DNA of 64,000 nt, from positions 62,001-126,000 of the forward strand of contig PXRX01000046.1 in NCBI GenBank assembly GCA_003023195.1, written 5' to 3'. Origin of the DNA: Halobacteriales archaeon QS_8_69_26. GTDB taxonomy: Archaea; Halobacteriota; Halobacteria; Halobacteriales; SW-7-71-33. Below the pieces are notes generated by a model that worked only from the letters and a program-made list of their open reading frames with translations, did no database searches and was not told where the DNA came from. The position numbers were made by a program, and so were the translations under genes. Below, in pieces: positions 45,383 through 54,142 of the stretch (its first letter is position 1; the number at the start of each line of letters is the position of its first letter).

Positions 45383-46243
45383 TCAGGGCCGATGGGGGTC
45401 GTGTGCAACCCGCCAGTCCACCCGCCTGAGCACCTCACGAGCGTTCTCGACGAGGGGCCACGAGTGGAACCCACCGGGGCGGAGGTCGGGCTGTGCGAAC
45501 ACCCACGCCGAGCCGAGCATGGGCGAGATCGGTCTGACGATCCGGGACGGGTCTCCGATGGCCATCAGGGAGTACGGTGCGGTGTCGGCCTCGTTGAGCC
45601 GGAGGTGGCCCTGGATGGTATCTACGGCCTCGTCCATGTCCCGATCCACCCCGACTATCTTGCAGAGGTCCGCCCCGCGATCGGTCATGCGCTCCGCGAT
45701 GGCGACGGCGTCGTCGGGGTCGAGGTGGCGGTAGGTGTGGGCGGAGAGCATCACGTCGGCGTCCCGTTCGTGGACCGCGTCGACGAACGCCCGCTGTCGC
45801 TCGACGGCGTCCGGGTCGTCGGAGACCTGTGCCAGCGGCGCGTCCGGGTCGTCCGCGTACCTCCGGATCGCGCCGGCCGAGAACTCGTCGGGGCCGCCGG
45901 TCGGGTCGAAGGCGTCGAGTTCGACGTCGACGCCGTCGAACCCCGCCTCGACGGCGTCGAGGAGGACGCCCGTTCGTTCGGCGTCGGTGAGGTCGACGGA
46001 ACCCCCGGCACCCAGGAGTTCGTAGAACGTCCCGCGCCGGCACGTGGCGTACATCGGCGCGGCCGTCGCCGCGGTCAGTTCGGCGATCACCTTTCGGTCC
46101 GGGACGTCGAGGAGCGGGAGGTGCACCTCGAAGGCGCGCGCGCCCTGGTACTCCGCGCGCTTGAGCGACGCGATAGTTTCCTCGACCGAGCGATCGGCGA
46201 GGCTGGTGCAGATGAACGGGCGTTCGAGGTCGGACAGGCGCAT
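45383..46243 (-). CDS. Type I 3-dehydroquinate dehydratase-like protein
   Basis: A 286-residue TIM-barrel protein like AroD. Family features are visible: an early E-x-H-x-P-L-L-D strand (FEVHLPLLD, near E-x-R-x-D), PMYATCRRGTF (P-x-x-x-T-x-R), the catalytic-base segment VMLSAHTYRH, and the Schiff-base lysine in ADLCKIVGV. The C-terminal phosphate/carboxylate loop lies in AIGDPSRIVRPISPMLGSAW. The biosynthetic enzyme dehydrates 3-dehydroquinate. Here the gene is divergent from an L-rhamnonate dehydratase-like gene at the edge of a sugar-acid cluster. A catabolic Schiff-base dehydratase or aldolase role is therefore possible. ATG 46243 is chosen on family similarity. Confidence 0.75.
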   Translation of the reverse strand: MRLSDLERPFICTSLADRSVEETIASLKRAEYQGARAFEVHLPLLDVPDRKVIAELTAATAAPMYATCRRGTFYELLGAGGSVDLTDAERTGVLLDAVEAGFDGVDVELDAFDPTGGPDEFSAGAIRRYADDPDAPLAQVSDDPDAVERQRAFVDAVHERDADVMLSAHTYRHLDPDDAVAIAERMTDRGADLCKIVGVDRDMDEAVDTIQGHLRLNEADTAPYSLMAIGDPSRIVRPISPMLGSAWVFAQPDLRPGGFHSWPLVENAREVLRRVDWRVAHDPHRP

Positions 46244-46406
46244 CGCGTACCGATGGATCCCGGGCCGACATAAGGATTGTCCGTCTCCCGGACCGGGTCG
46301 GACGTATCGGCGGGGACCGCGAAGCCACCCGGACCGACCGGGAACGCCGATCCCAGGGGAGGGGAAAACTACATTGTGCCGGGAAACACTTCTCAATGCG
46401 ATCCGC

Positions 46407-47603
46407 ATGGAGATCACAGACGTTCGCCTCTACACCGTAGAGGAGGGTACGCAAGGACAGCTCGGTGCCGAGGAGGGCGAGTCACAGTACTGGGGCGGTG
46501 GGTGGCAGACCGAGGCGCTCATCGCGAACCCGATGTCGCTGTACCCCGAGTACAAGGAGGAACGCACCTCCTGGATGGGTCCGGGCCAGGACCCGTTCGT
46601 GGTGGAACTGGAGGCCGCGGACGGCACCACCGGGTTCGCAGCCAACTACGGCGGCGGCCGGTACGCCTGCGACGTCGTCGACACCCACTTTCGGCGGTTC
46701 GTCGAGGGTGCGAACGCGTTCGACATCGAACGCACCTGGGAGCGGATGAACCGCGCACAGCTACCGTACGGCCAGCGTGGGCTCACGATGATGGCCATCA
46801 GCGGCGTCGACCTGGCGATGTGGGACCTGGTGGGCAAGCTGACCGACCAGCCGGTGTACAACCTCCTCGGCGGGAAGAGCAAGGACTCCATCGACTGCTA
46901 CGTGACCACCCACGCGGACGTCATGGAACACATGGCGGACGAGGGGTTCCTGGGCGTGAAGCTGGCGGCACCCTGGAGCCAGGAGGACGGCTACCGCGAG
47001 GGCCTGCGCAAGACCGAGGAGATGGTCGCCGAGGCCCGCGACCTGTACGGTGACGACGCCGAGGTGATGCTGGACTGTTACATGGCCTGGGACAAGGAGT
47101 TCACCATCAGGGCCGCCGACCGCCTGAAGCAGTACGACCTGAAGTGGCTGGAGGACCCGCTCCACCCGGACGCCGTTCACGAGTACGCCGACATCCGGGA
47201 CGAGATCAAGCCGATCCAGATGGCCATCGGCAACCTCGCGTTCGGCTACGAGCACTTCCACCAGTTCCTGCAGGCGGGCTCGGGCGACATCATCCAGCCG
47301 GAAGTCCAGTGGGCCGGCGGCATGACCGAGGTCCGACGGATCGCGGAGATGGCCAAACCCCACGGGCTCCCGGTCGTTCCCCACGGTGCGAGCGTCTACA
47401 ACTACCACTTCGTCGTCTCGCACACCAACGCGCCCTACGCCGAGTACCTGACCGTGAGCGACGGCCGCGAAGTCCGTCCCGTGTTCGACGCCATCGAAGG
47501 GGAGCCGATCCCCGAGGACGGGACAATAACCCTGTCGGACGATCCCGGGTTCGGCGTCGAACTGAACCGGGACATCGTCGAACCCTACGAACCGGCGAAC
47601 TGA
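46407..47603 (+). CDS. L-rhamnonate dehydratase-like enolase superfamily protein
   Basis: The 398-residue protein follows E. coli RhmD (YfaW) closely over the N-terminal capping region (ALIANPMSLYPEYKEERTSW, VELEAADGTTGFAANYGGGR) and the C-terminus (PHGASVYNYHFVVSHTNAPY, PGFGVELNRD). RhmD removes water from L-rhamnonate to give 2-keto-3-deoxy-L-rhamnonate. Metal ligands are Asp223 (MLDCYMAWD), Glu249 (LKWLEDPL) and, at the third position, Asn276 (AIGNLAFGY) where RhmD has Glu. The catalytic-His candidate is His326 (VVPHGASVY). Asn as third ligand is known in glucarate dehydratase. ATG 46407 is the family start. Related acids such as L-lyxonate or L-mannonate are alternatives. Confidence 0.85.
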   Translation: MEITDVRLYTVEEGTQGQLGAEEGESQYWGGGWQTEALIANPMSLYPEYKEERTSWMGPGQDPFVVELEAADGTTGFAANYGGGRYACDVVDTHFRRFVEGANAFDIERTWERMNRAQLPYGQRGLTMMAISGVDLAMWDLVGKLTDQPVYNLLGGKSKDSIDCYVTTHADVMEHMADEGFLGVKLAAPWSQEDGYREGLRKTEEMVAEARDLYGDDAEVMLDCYMAWDKEFTIRAADRLKQYDLKWLEDPLHPDAVHEYADIRDEIKPIQMAIGNLAFGYEHFHQFLQAGSGDIIQPEVQWAGGMTEVRRIAEMAKPHGLPVVPHGASVYNYHFVVSHTNAPYAEYLTVSDGREVRPVFDAIEGEPIPEDGTITLSDDPGFGVELNRDIVEPYEPAN

Positions 47604-48181
47604 CGCCGGGGCACGGGGATCGCTCGACGGCCGCCGCCCTGTGGGGGACACTGGTCCCCGTTCGCACCTTCCCCGTCGTGGACCGCCGGGCGGACCGCGA
47701 CCGCGCTGCCACGGACCGGTCCCGTCCGCGTGCTCTGCCCCCGGGAAATCCGTTCGCCACTGTCGGGTCGACGTACGGTAATGGCGAACGAACGTTCCGG
47801 CGATCCGGATCGCCCCGGAGGGCCGGAGGACGCGCCGGAAATATATTACAGTAGTACTATCGTAAGAAACTGTGTGGTCCGACGTGGCAAACGGCAGACC
47901 CCGATCTCCGGGCGATCGGGTGTGGGCAGTGGCGCAACCGGCCAGGTCCGGGTGTGGTCGGCCCGGCGACGATGACGCCCTAGCCGTTTCCACGGGGTAC
48001 ACCACTCTCTGACGACTACGAACCTGCGTCCGGTCATGGCGAACGGTGGGTCGTGGTGGTCTCGCCTCCACTGCCCCCCTGTGGCGACCGGACGTGCCGT
48101 GAGGGAGCGACCGGCCGCGCGGGTCGGGACGCGGGACCCGTCGTCGCGATCTTGATGGTCGCGGCGGTGGTGGCTGGTCAC
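47604..48181. other. Gene-free stretch with palindromic site
   Basis: About 580 bp between the dehydratase and the frameshifted FAH gene show no credible protein. The only clear features are an AT-rich block near 47840 and the TACNGTA palindrome at 47846-47865. Confidence 0.6.
47846..47865. promoter_or_regulatory. Palindromic site, copy 4 of 4
   Basis: TTACAGTAGTACTATCGTAA is the most diverged copy; the right arm reads TATCGTA. It lies in gene-free DNA about 315 bp before the FAH-family start. Confidence 0.45.
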
Positions 48182-49029
48182 ATGCGCTTCGTCCGCTACG
48201 ACCGCGACGGGTCGATCGACTGGGGCGTCCTCCGTGACAGTACTATCCACCGACTGAGCGCGTTTCCCGAGGGGGAACCGGACCTCGCCGACGTCGCCAA
48301 TCCGGGGTACCGGTCGGCCGTAGAGCGGGCCGTCGAGACGGGGCCCTCCCGACGCTCGACCGGTCTAGTGTGGACCTCCTCGCTCCGGTCCCACGGCCCG
48401 GGAAGATCGTCTGCGTCGGGCTGAACTACCACGACCACGCCGAGGAACAGGGCGAGGATCCGCCGGACCGGCCGCTCCTGTTCGCGAAGGCACCGACGAG
48501 CGTGACCGATCCCGGGAAGCCGATCGTCCACCCGCCCGAGGTCGACCAGGTGGACTACGAGGTAGAACTGGCGGTCGTGATGGGACGGACGGCACACCGG
48601 GTGTCGGCCGACGACGCCCGCGACTACGTCGCCGGATACACGGTCTGCAACGACGTGAGCGCGCGGGACGCCCAGTTCGCGGACGAGCAGTTCTTCCGGG
48701 GCAAGAGCTACGACACGTTCGCGCCGCTGGGGCCGACGCTCGTCGCCGAGGGTGCCCTCGACCCGGGCAAGCTGGCCGTCGAGTGTCGCGTCGACGGTGA
48801 GGTCCTGCAGGAATCGAGCACGGCGGAGTTCATCTTCGGGGTCGAGGAACTCGTCGAGTACATCTCCCACGCCATGACGCTCCGGCCCGGCGACGTGATC
48901 AGCACGGGGACGCCCGGCGGCGTCGGCATCTTCCGGGATCCGCCGAGGTTGCTCGAACCGGGCGACACCGTCGCGGTCGAGGTCGAGGGGATCGGAACCC
49001 TCCGGAACCCGGTCGTCGCCGGGGACTGA
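48182..49029 (+). pseudogene. FAH-family diketo-acid hydrolase, split by a frameshift
   Basis: The fumarylacetoacetate hydrolase family includes 2,4-diketo-3-deoxy-L-rhamnonate hydrolase, which yields pyruvate and L-lactate. An N-terminal domain starts at ATG 48182 (MRFVRYDRDGSIDWGVLRDS). The catalytic domain is in another frame (VDLLAPVPRPGKIVCVGLNY, VDYEVELAVVMGRTAH, YTVCNDVSARDAQ, GDVISTGTPGGVGIF). One extra G in the GGGG run at 48340-48343 would join them into a 282-residue protein of normal length (VETG-ALPTLDRSSVDLL). This may be a real mutation or an assembly error. A GTG at 48370 could still give a 219-residue catalytic-domain enzyme similar in length to YcgM. The metal ligand region (E-x-E in YEVELAV) is intact. 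Confidence 0.8.
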
Positions 49030-49152
49030 TCCCCGGGCAATCGACGCGGGGGACTGGACCCCGGTCGCCGGGCCCGGAGCGGAGGAAGCCCCGGGCGTCG
49101 GCCCCGGTCCGTGGGAAAGGTTCGTCCGCGGGCGCTGCGATGGTGACACGAG

Positions 49153-49653
49153 ATGTCGTCGCGAGCCCTGGAACGGTTCGAGGAGACCCTGTCGTCGCTC
49201 CCGGTGACGTCGACACGGACGACGGCGGACGAGTTCGGATCCACGATCGACGACGTGGTCGGGGCACCCGCCGTCGGCGTCGAACCCCCTTTCGAGGGAG
49301 CGACGCTGGCCGGGACCGACGTCACCCTCGACCCGACCCCGGCCGAGTTGCGCGAAGCGAGGACCGGCGTGACGGCGGCCGGACCGGCGATCGCCGAGTA
49401 CGGCTCCGTCGTGATCCAGTCCGGTCCCGAGGGGGTGAGCCTCTACCCCGGGAGACACGTGGCGGTCGTCGCCGCGAGCGACGTGGTCGGGACCATGGCC
49501 GATGCGATCCCACTGCTCGGGACGTCGATCCGGGACGGGACCACGAGCGCCGTCGTCGCGACCGGACCGAGCGCCACGGCCGACATGGGTGAACTGGTAC
49601 TGGGGGCCCACGGACCCAGGGACGTCCACGTCGTCGTCCTGGAGGGGGAGTGA
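49153..49653 (+). CDS. LUD domain protein, LutC-like
   Basis: A 166-residue protein of the LUD (lactate utilisation) domain family. It has a shortened N-terminus (MSSRALERFEETLSSLPVTS), the central ELREARTGVTAAGPAIAEYG and VVIQSGPEGVSLYPGRHVAV, and the C-terminal ADMGELVLGAHGPRDVHVVV. LutC acts with LutA and LutB in oxidising L-lactate to pyruvate. The next gene is a LutB-like protein starting 1 base after this stop, so they are co-translated. No LutA-type cysteine-rich protein is in the window. Position behind the diketo-acid hydrolase suggests use of lactate from deoxy-sugar cleavage. Confidence 0.82.
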   Translation: MSSRALERFEETLSSLPVTSTRTTADEFGSTIDDVVGAPAVGVEPPFEGATLAGTDVTLDPTPAELREARTGVTAAGPAIAEYGSVVIQSGPEGVSLYPGRHVAVVAASDVVGTMADAIPLLGTSIRDGTTSAVVATGPSATADMGELVLGAHGPRDVHVVVLEGE

Positions 49654-49654
49654 G

Positions 49655-50461
49655 ATGGTCCGGTCACGCGAGGGGACGGCCCGGCGGATCCGCGAACTGC
49701 TCTCGACCGAGGGTGGCCCGGTCGAGGAGAACACGCTTGGATTCAACGAGTACCTCGGCGACCGGATCGCCGAGGCCGACGTCGGGGTGACCGGCGCGAA
49801 CTTCGTCACGGCCGACACCGGAACGCTGGCGCTGGTCACGAGCGAGGGCAACGCCCGCAAGACCGTCGTCGCGCCGGACACCCACGTCGCGGTTGCCGGC
49901 GTCGAGAAGGTCCTTCCCACGTTCGAGGACCTGCGTCCCTTCGTCGAGTTGATCGGTCGGTCGGCGACGGGCCAGGACATCACCTCCTACGTCTCGTTTT
50001 TCACCCCGCCGGTCGACTCCCCGTCGATAGCGTTCGACAGGGCCGACGCGCCGATTAGCGAGGATCCGCCCGACCGCGAGTTCCACCTCGTCCTGGTGGA
50101 CAACGGCCGGATGGCGATGCGCGAGGACGACGACCTCCGGGAGACGCTGTACTGTATCCGGTGTGGGGCCTGTGCGAACTCCTGTGCGAACTTCCAGTCG
50201 GTCGGCGGCCACGCCTTCGGCGGCGAGACGTACACCGGCGGGATCGCTGGCGGGTGGGAGGCCGGCGTCCACGGACTGGACGCCGCCGCGAACTTCAACG
50301 ACCTCTGTACCGGCTGTTCGCGGTGTGTCACTGCCTGTCCCGTCGAGATAGACGTTCCCTGGATCAACACGGTAGTCAGGGACCGGATCAACCGAACGGG
50401 CGACGATTCGAACGTGGACTTCCTCGTCGAGGGACCGACCCCGCGGGTCAGCTGTAGGTGA
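49655..50461 (+). CDS. LutB-like iron-sulfur protein, short form
   Basis: A 268-residue protein matching the middle and Fe-S part of LutB. It has EADVGVTGANFVTADTGTLA, VGVEKVLPTFEDL-type text, GRSATGQDITSYVSFFTPPV and LVLVDNGRMAM, then two complete [4Fe-4S] motifs (CIRCGACANSC and CTGCSRCVTACP). LutB is normally about 470 residues. The N-terminal LUD portion of well over 100 residues and part of the C-terminus are missing here. The upstream DNA is occupied by the LutC-like gene, so this is a real short form rather than a wrong start. It is convergent with the IclR gene and overlaps it by 14 bases. Confidence 0.82.
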   Translation: MVRSREGTARRIRELLSTEGGPVEENTLGFNEYLGDRIAEADVGVTGANFVTADTGTLALVTSEGNARKTVVAPDTHVAVAGVEKVLPTFEDLRPFVELIGRSATGQDITSYVSFFTPPVDSPSIAFDRADAPISEDPPDREFHLVLVDNGRMAMREDDDLRETLYCIRCGACANSCANFQSVGGHAFGGETYTGGIAGGWEAGVHGLDAAANFNDLCTGCSRCVTACPVEIDVPWINTVVRDRINRTGDDSNVDFLVEGPTPRVSCR

Positions 50462-51221
50462 GGTTCACTTCGATGACGTTCGCGGTTCCCTGGACCTGGT
50501 TCGGGAGGGTCTCGCGGAACCGTTCGCCTTGAACCTGGTTCTTCGGTGCCGAGACGCTCACGGCCCCGACGGCCTCGTTGTCGGAGTTCGTTATGGGCGC
50601 GCCGATGCACCACATCCCGTTGACGCGTTCCTCCTTGTCGGTCGCGTACCCCCGCTCGCGGATCGACGCGAGTTCCTCGAACAGTTCCTCGCGGTCCGTG
50701 ATCGTCCGGTCCGTTATCGCCGGCATTCCGTGTCTGTTGAGGATCGCTTCGACCCAGTCCCGGGGCGTGTACGCGAGGATCGACTTGCCCAGCGCCGTCG
50801 TCTGCAGGTGGACCTGCCGCCCGGCGTACGTGTCCAGGCGGACCGTGTTCTCGCCTGCCGCCGTGTAGAGGAAGACCCCGACTCCGTGCTCTTCGATCAT
50901 GAGGTTCGCGTGCTGGTCGGTCTTCCCGGCGAGCGTGTCCACCTGCGGCTTCCCGACCTCGAACACCGTCATCTGGTTGCGCGCGTAGCCGCCGAGTTCC
51001 AGGAATCCCGCACCGATCCGGTACTCGTCGCCGGCGGTGGTCACGTAGCCGAGTTCCTCGAGCGTCTTCAGGTGGTCGAACACCGTGGTCTTGGGCGTGT
51101 CGATGTGTCTGGCGACCGCGGAGACGCCGGCACCGTCGAGTTCCTTGAGCGCCTGGACGATCTCGAACGCCGTCGCCGTCGCTCCCACCCGGACTCCGTC
51201 GTCGTCCGCCGTTCGGTTCAT
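50448..51221 (-). CDS. IclR family transcriptional regulator
   Basis: A 257-residue regulator. The N-terminal winged helix-turn-helix is TAFEIVQALKELDGAGVSAV, ARHIDTPKTTVFDHLKTLEE and LGYVTTAGDEYRIG. The effector domain carries VDTLAGKTDQHANLMIEEHG, TTALGKSILAYTPRDWVEAI, DREELFEELASIRERGYATD and GAPITNSDNEAVGAVSVSAP, the usual ligand-pocket blocks. ATG 51221 lies about 30 nt behind an AAATACTT box. It sits in the middle of the sugar island, divergent from the ABC importer, and is the obvious candidate regulator. IclR proteins commonly sense pathway intermediates. Confidence 0.92.
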   Translation of the reverse strand: MNRTADDDGVRVGATATAFEIVQALKELDGAGVSAVARHIDTPKTTVFDHLKTLEELGYVTTAGDEYRIGAGFLELGGYARNQMTVFEVGKPQVDTLAGKTDQHANLMIEEHGVGVFLYTAAGENTVRLDTYAGRQVHLQTTALGKSILAYTPRDWVEAILNRHGMPAITDRTITDREELFEELASIRERGYATDKEERVNGMWCIGAPITNSDNEAVGAVSVSAPKNQVQGERFRETLPNQVQGTANVIEVNLTYS

Positions 51222-51669
51222 ACACGACGTTTGTGGAACACACACAAGTATTTTCGGTCATACCAAACGGTCGTGTCTCCCGGGGCGATCCCGGATCGAC
51301 GTTTCGGGTCGTACACGGGTCGCTCACGAACCGGTCCCGACGCCGGAGAGCGTTCGAACGATCGTTCGTCATGACCGTGACCCCTCTCCACGTGTGGACT
51401 ACTCGGTTCGGTAATCACGTACCTTCGCACGGGCGGGGCGGCGTCGCCCCCGTGGGTCCAGGCGCCCGAGTTACGTGCCGGTCGCGCCGGTTTCCCGGGA
51501 CAACGGCGTCTCTCCCGGGAGGTGTCGGACGGAGTCCACGACCCTGCCCGGCCGTTTGTCATCACCGGACGGGGAACCGGCACCACGAGGCGGGTTTCGT
51601 CCGCCGTCCGGGGTGTGATCCACCGACACACTTAATATATATCCCTAATAGAGATAGGTATCGAGGCCA
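51222..51669. other. Divergent control region, no gene
   Basis: The 448-bp space between the IclR gene and the solute-binding protein gene shows no credible protein or RNA. It holds the promoters of both sides, including CTTAATATATATCC at 51631-51644, about 30 nt before ATG 51670. Confidence 0.65.
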
Positions 51670-53088
51670 ATGAGTGACCGTTCACAGAGGCGCCTCAACA
51701 GGCGCCGATACGTCACTGGTGTCGGAGCGGGAATAGCAGCGGCGATGGCGGGCTGTCTCGGCGACGACGGCGGCGGAGACGGCGGAGACGACGCCGGGAG
51801 ACAGAACCTGGATTTCTGGGTTTTCGGGGGAATTCCGGCAGAACGGGACTACATCAGTAGTCACTACCAGAACTACGGCGACCACGACGTCAGCTACGAG
51901 CACCAGGAGTGGGGACAGAAGTACCAGATCATCGCGTCCGCGGCGGCGAACAACAACCTCCCCCACGTGATGGCCGGGCAGTGTCAGCAGATCCCGGACT
52001 ACGTCGAGGCCGGTGCACTGGAGCCGCTCGACCGGAGCCAGTTCCAGGACCGCCTGGCGGACATCAAGGAACCGTTCGTCGACGCGAATCACCAGGTCAA
52101 CACCTACGAGGGACTCGGCGACACGGAGGGCGAACATCTCTGGGGCCTGCCCGGCGGTTACGCGGACCTGGGGCCGTTCGTCGACATCCGGACCGACTAC
52201 TTGGAACGGACGAGCTTCGACCGGCCGCCCCGGAACTGGGAGGAACTGCTGCAGGTCGGTAAGGAGATGCAGGAACTCGACGAGGTGTCTGCCGCCATCA
52301 CCGCGTCCGGGACAGATTTCGGACTGACGACCGGTTACTTCATCGGCTTCGTCTACGCCAACGGCGGCCGGTACTTCGACCCCGACACCGGGGACGCCAC
52401 GGTCGACCAGCCCGGGTTCGTCGACGCGGTCAAGCTCTACCAGGACATCGCCGAGGCCGGGCTGTTCCCCGACTCCGTCGTGGAGAACAACCACATCGAC
52501 GCCGGGCGGCTCCTCCGGGAGGGCGAGTCGGGCATCTTCATCACCTACTCGCACGCGAACGCGGTCTACCAGACCATCGACGCGCCCCAGCCGTTCCTCG
52601 ACGGCGAGGGCCACGTCGTCACGCGCGCACCGCTACCGGACAGCCCATCCGGTTCCTTCGACCCCAAGGACCTCCTGTTGCAGAACGCGCAGGGACACAT
52701 GCTCGCGACCGGGAGCGGGAGCGACGCCGAACGGGAGGCAGCGTTCGACTTCATCGAGTGGTGGAGCGATCCCGAACAGCTCGCACCGTGGACGTACGCC
52801 GAGGGTGCCGACGTCGGGATCCGTGGGCGGGTGCCGACCCTCGAGAGCGCCTTCGAGGACCCGTCGGACCTGTTCATGAGCCAGTTCGGCGACCTCGTCA
52901 CGCTGTACGAGAACGACGACCTGTTCACCAGGACCTCCAGTTTCCCCTCGTTCCCCGGCATCGCGTCGGTCCAGAGCGAGATCAATACCCAGGTGCTCCA
53001 GCCGGTGATGCTCGGGAACAAGACCGCCGAAGAGGCCTGTAGCGACGTCAACTCGTCCATCCAGGAGATCCTCGACGACAACCTGTAG
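51670..53088 (+). CDS. ABC sugar importer, solute-binding lipoprotein
   Basis: The 472-residue extracellular binding protein (family 1) has a Tat lipoprotein signal: twin arginines (LNRRRYVTGVGAG) and a lipobox AMAGC with Cys29. The mature protein shows NNNLPHVMAGQCQQIPDYVE, GGYADLGPFVDIRTDYLERT, FVYANGGRYFDPDTGDATVD and GIFITYSHANAVYQTIDAPQ, the typical two-lobe pattern. It starts the importer gene set: two permeases and an ATPase follow on the same strand. The substrate is likely a sugar or sugar acid handled by the flanking catabolic genes. Confidence 0.93.
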   Translation: MSDRSQRRLNRRRYVTGVGAGIAAAMAGCLGDDGGGDGGDDAGRQNLDFWVFGGIPAERDYISSHYQNYGDHDVSYEHQEWGQKYQIIASAAANNNLPHVMAGQCQQIPDYVEAGALEPLDRSQFQDRLADIKEPFVDANHQVNTYEGLGDTEGEHLWGLPGGYADLGPFVDIRTDYLERTSFDRPPRNWEELLQVGKEMQELDEVSAAITASGTDFGLTTGYFIGFVYANGGRYFDPDTGDATVDQPGFVDAVKLYQDIAEAGLFPDSVVENNHIDAGRLLREGESGIFITYSHANAVYQTIDAPQPFLDGEGHVVTRAPLPDSPSGSFDPKDLLLQNAQGHMLATGSGSDAEREAAFDFIEWWSDPEQLAPWTYAEGADVGIRGRVPTLESAFEDPSDLFMSQFGDLVTLYENDDLFTRTSSFPSFPGIASVQSEINTQVLQPVMLGNKTAEEACSDVNSSIQEILDDNL

Positions 53089-53215
53089 GGCGGACCGCCG
53101 GACGGCAGCGGGCCCCCGCTCCACGCGGTCCGTCGGGATCCCTCTGGTGGGTGAACCGTAGCGGGGGAAATACTTTTGCGGAAGTGCGCGAAAGCCGGTC
53201 ACCAACCACGACACA

Positions 53216-54142
53216 ATGAGTTACGCAGACCAGGCACTGTCCTCGTACGAACGCGCCCTGGGCCGGGTCCCGGACGGCGTCCGGGTGTACCTCCCGATCC
53301 TCCCGGTGCTGGCGCTCGTCGGGGTGTTCATCCTTTACCCCATCGCACAGGCGATCTGGACGAGTTTCACCGACAAGCACCTCCTCAGACCCGACGAGGC
53401 GGAGTTCGTCGGGGTCGAGAACTACGGGGAGGTGTGGACGAACCCGCAGATCCACGAGGTCCTCTGGAACACGTTCGTCTGGGTCTCCGTCGGTAGCATC
53501 GCGGCGATCGTCATCGGGTTCGTCCTGGGCTGGCTCCTCCACGAGAAGCTCCCGTACACGAGCGTCGCCAGCGCCATCGTCCTCGTGCCGTGGGTGCTCC
53601 CGAGGGTCGTCGGGGCCTCCATCTGGAAGTTCATGTTCGGCGGATCCCAGGGGATCATCAACGAGTTGCTCGTGCAACTGGGCGTCATCGACGACTACGT
53701 CGTCATGCTCGGGTCGACGGAGCTGTCCCTGTGGCCCCCGATCGTCGGGATGGTCTGGCGGCTCGCGCCGCTGTTCGCACTGCTGACGCTCACGTCACTG
53801 AAGGGGATCGACAGACAGCTCTACGAAGCGGCCCGGATGGACGGGGCGACCCCGTGGGAGCAGTTCCGGTACGTCACGCTCCCGATGATGCGGTACAACC
53901 TGGTCATCGGCTTCCTCCTGATGCTCATCTACAACATCAGGAACTTCTCGATGGTCTGGGTGATGACCAGGGGCGGGCCCGGCGTCTCCAGTAGCACGCT
54001 CCCGGTGATGATCTACCGGGCGGCGTTCGTCGACTTCCAGGTGGGCTTCGCGTCGGCCCTCTCGATGCTCCTGTTCGCGGTCCTGCTGGTCTTCTCGTAC
54101 TACTACATCCAGGTCTACGACAAGATCAGGGGTGAGTTCTGA
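53216..54142 (+). CDS. ABC sugar importer, permease 1 (MalF/UgpA type)
   Basis: The 308-residue membrane protein has about six helices. The first is at residues 20-45 (VYLPILPVLALVGVFILYPI). The permease coupling motif is ALLTLTSLKGIDRQLYEAAR followed by MDGATPWEQFRYVTLPMM (EAA loop). The last helices are near SALSMLLFAVLLVFSYYYIQ. It pairs with the second permease, whose ATG overlaps this stop (ATGA at 54142). An AAATACTTTTG box at about 53168 may give additional transcription after the binding-protein gene. Confidence 0.93.
   Translation: MSYADQALSSYERALGRVPDGVRVYLPILPVLALVGVFILYPIAQAIWTSFTDKHLLRPDEAEFVGVENYGEVWTNPQIHEVLWNTFVWVSVGSIAAIVIGFVLGWLLHEKLPYTSVASAIVLVPWVLPRVVGASIWKFMFGGSQGIINELLVQLGVIDDYVVMLGSTELSLWPPIVGMVWRLAPLFALLTLTSLKGIDRQLYEAARMDGATPWEQFRYVTLPMMRYNLVIGFLLMLIYNIRNFSMVWVMTRGGPGVSSSTLPVMIYRAAFVDFQVGFASALSMLLFAVLLVFSYYYIQVYDKIRGEF

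Noticed and set aside
46044-46406. Extended N-terminus of the RhmD-like protein
   Set aside because: The 121 extra codons overlap the divergent AroD-like gene and do not resemble the enolase family; ATG 46407 matches the RhmD start.
48370-49029. FAH gene as an ordinary intact gene starting at GTG 48370
   Set aside because: The preceding 180 bases in another frame encode a typical FAH N-terminal domain from an ATG, and one base joins the frames, so a frameshift explains the data better. Use of the GTG remains possible.
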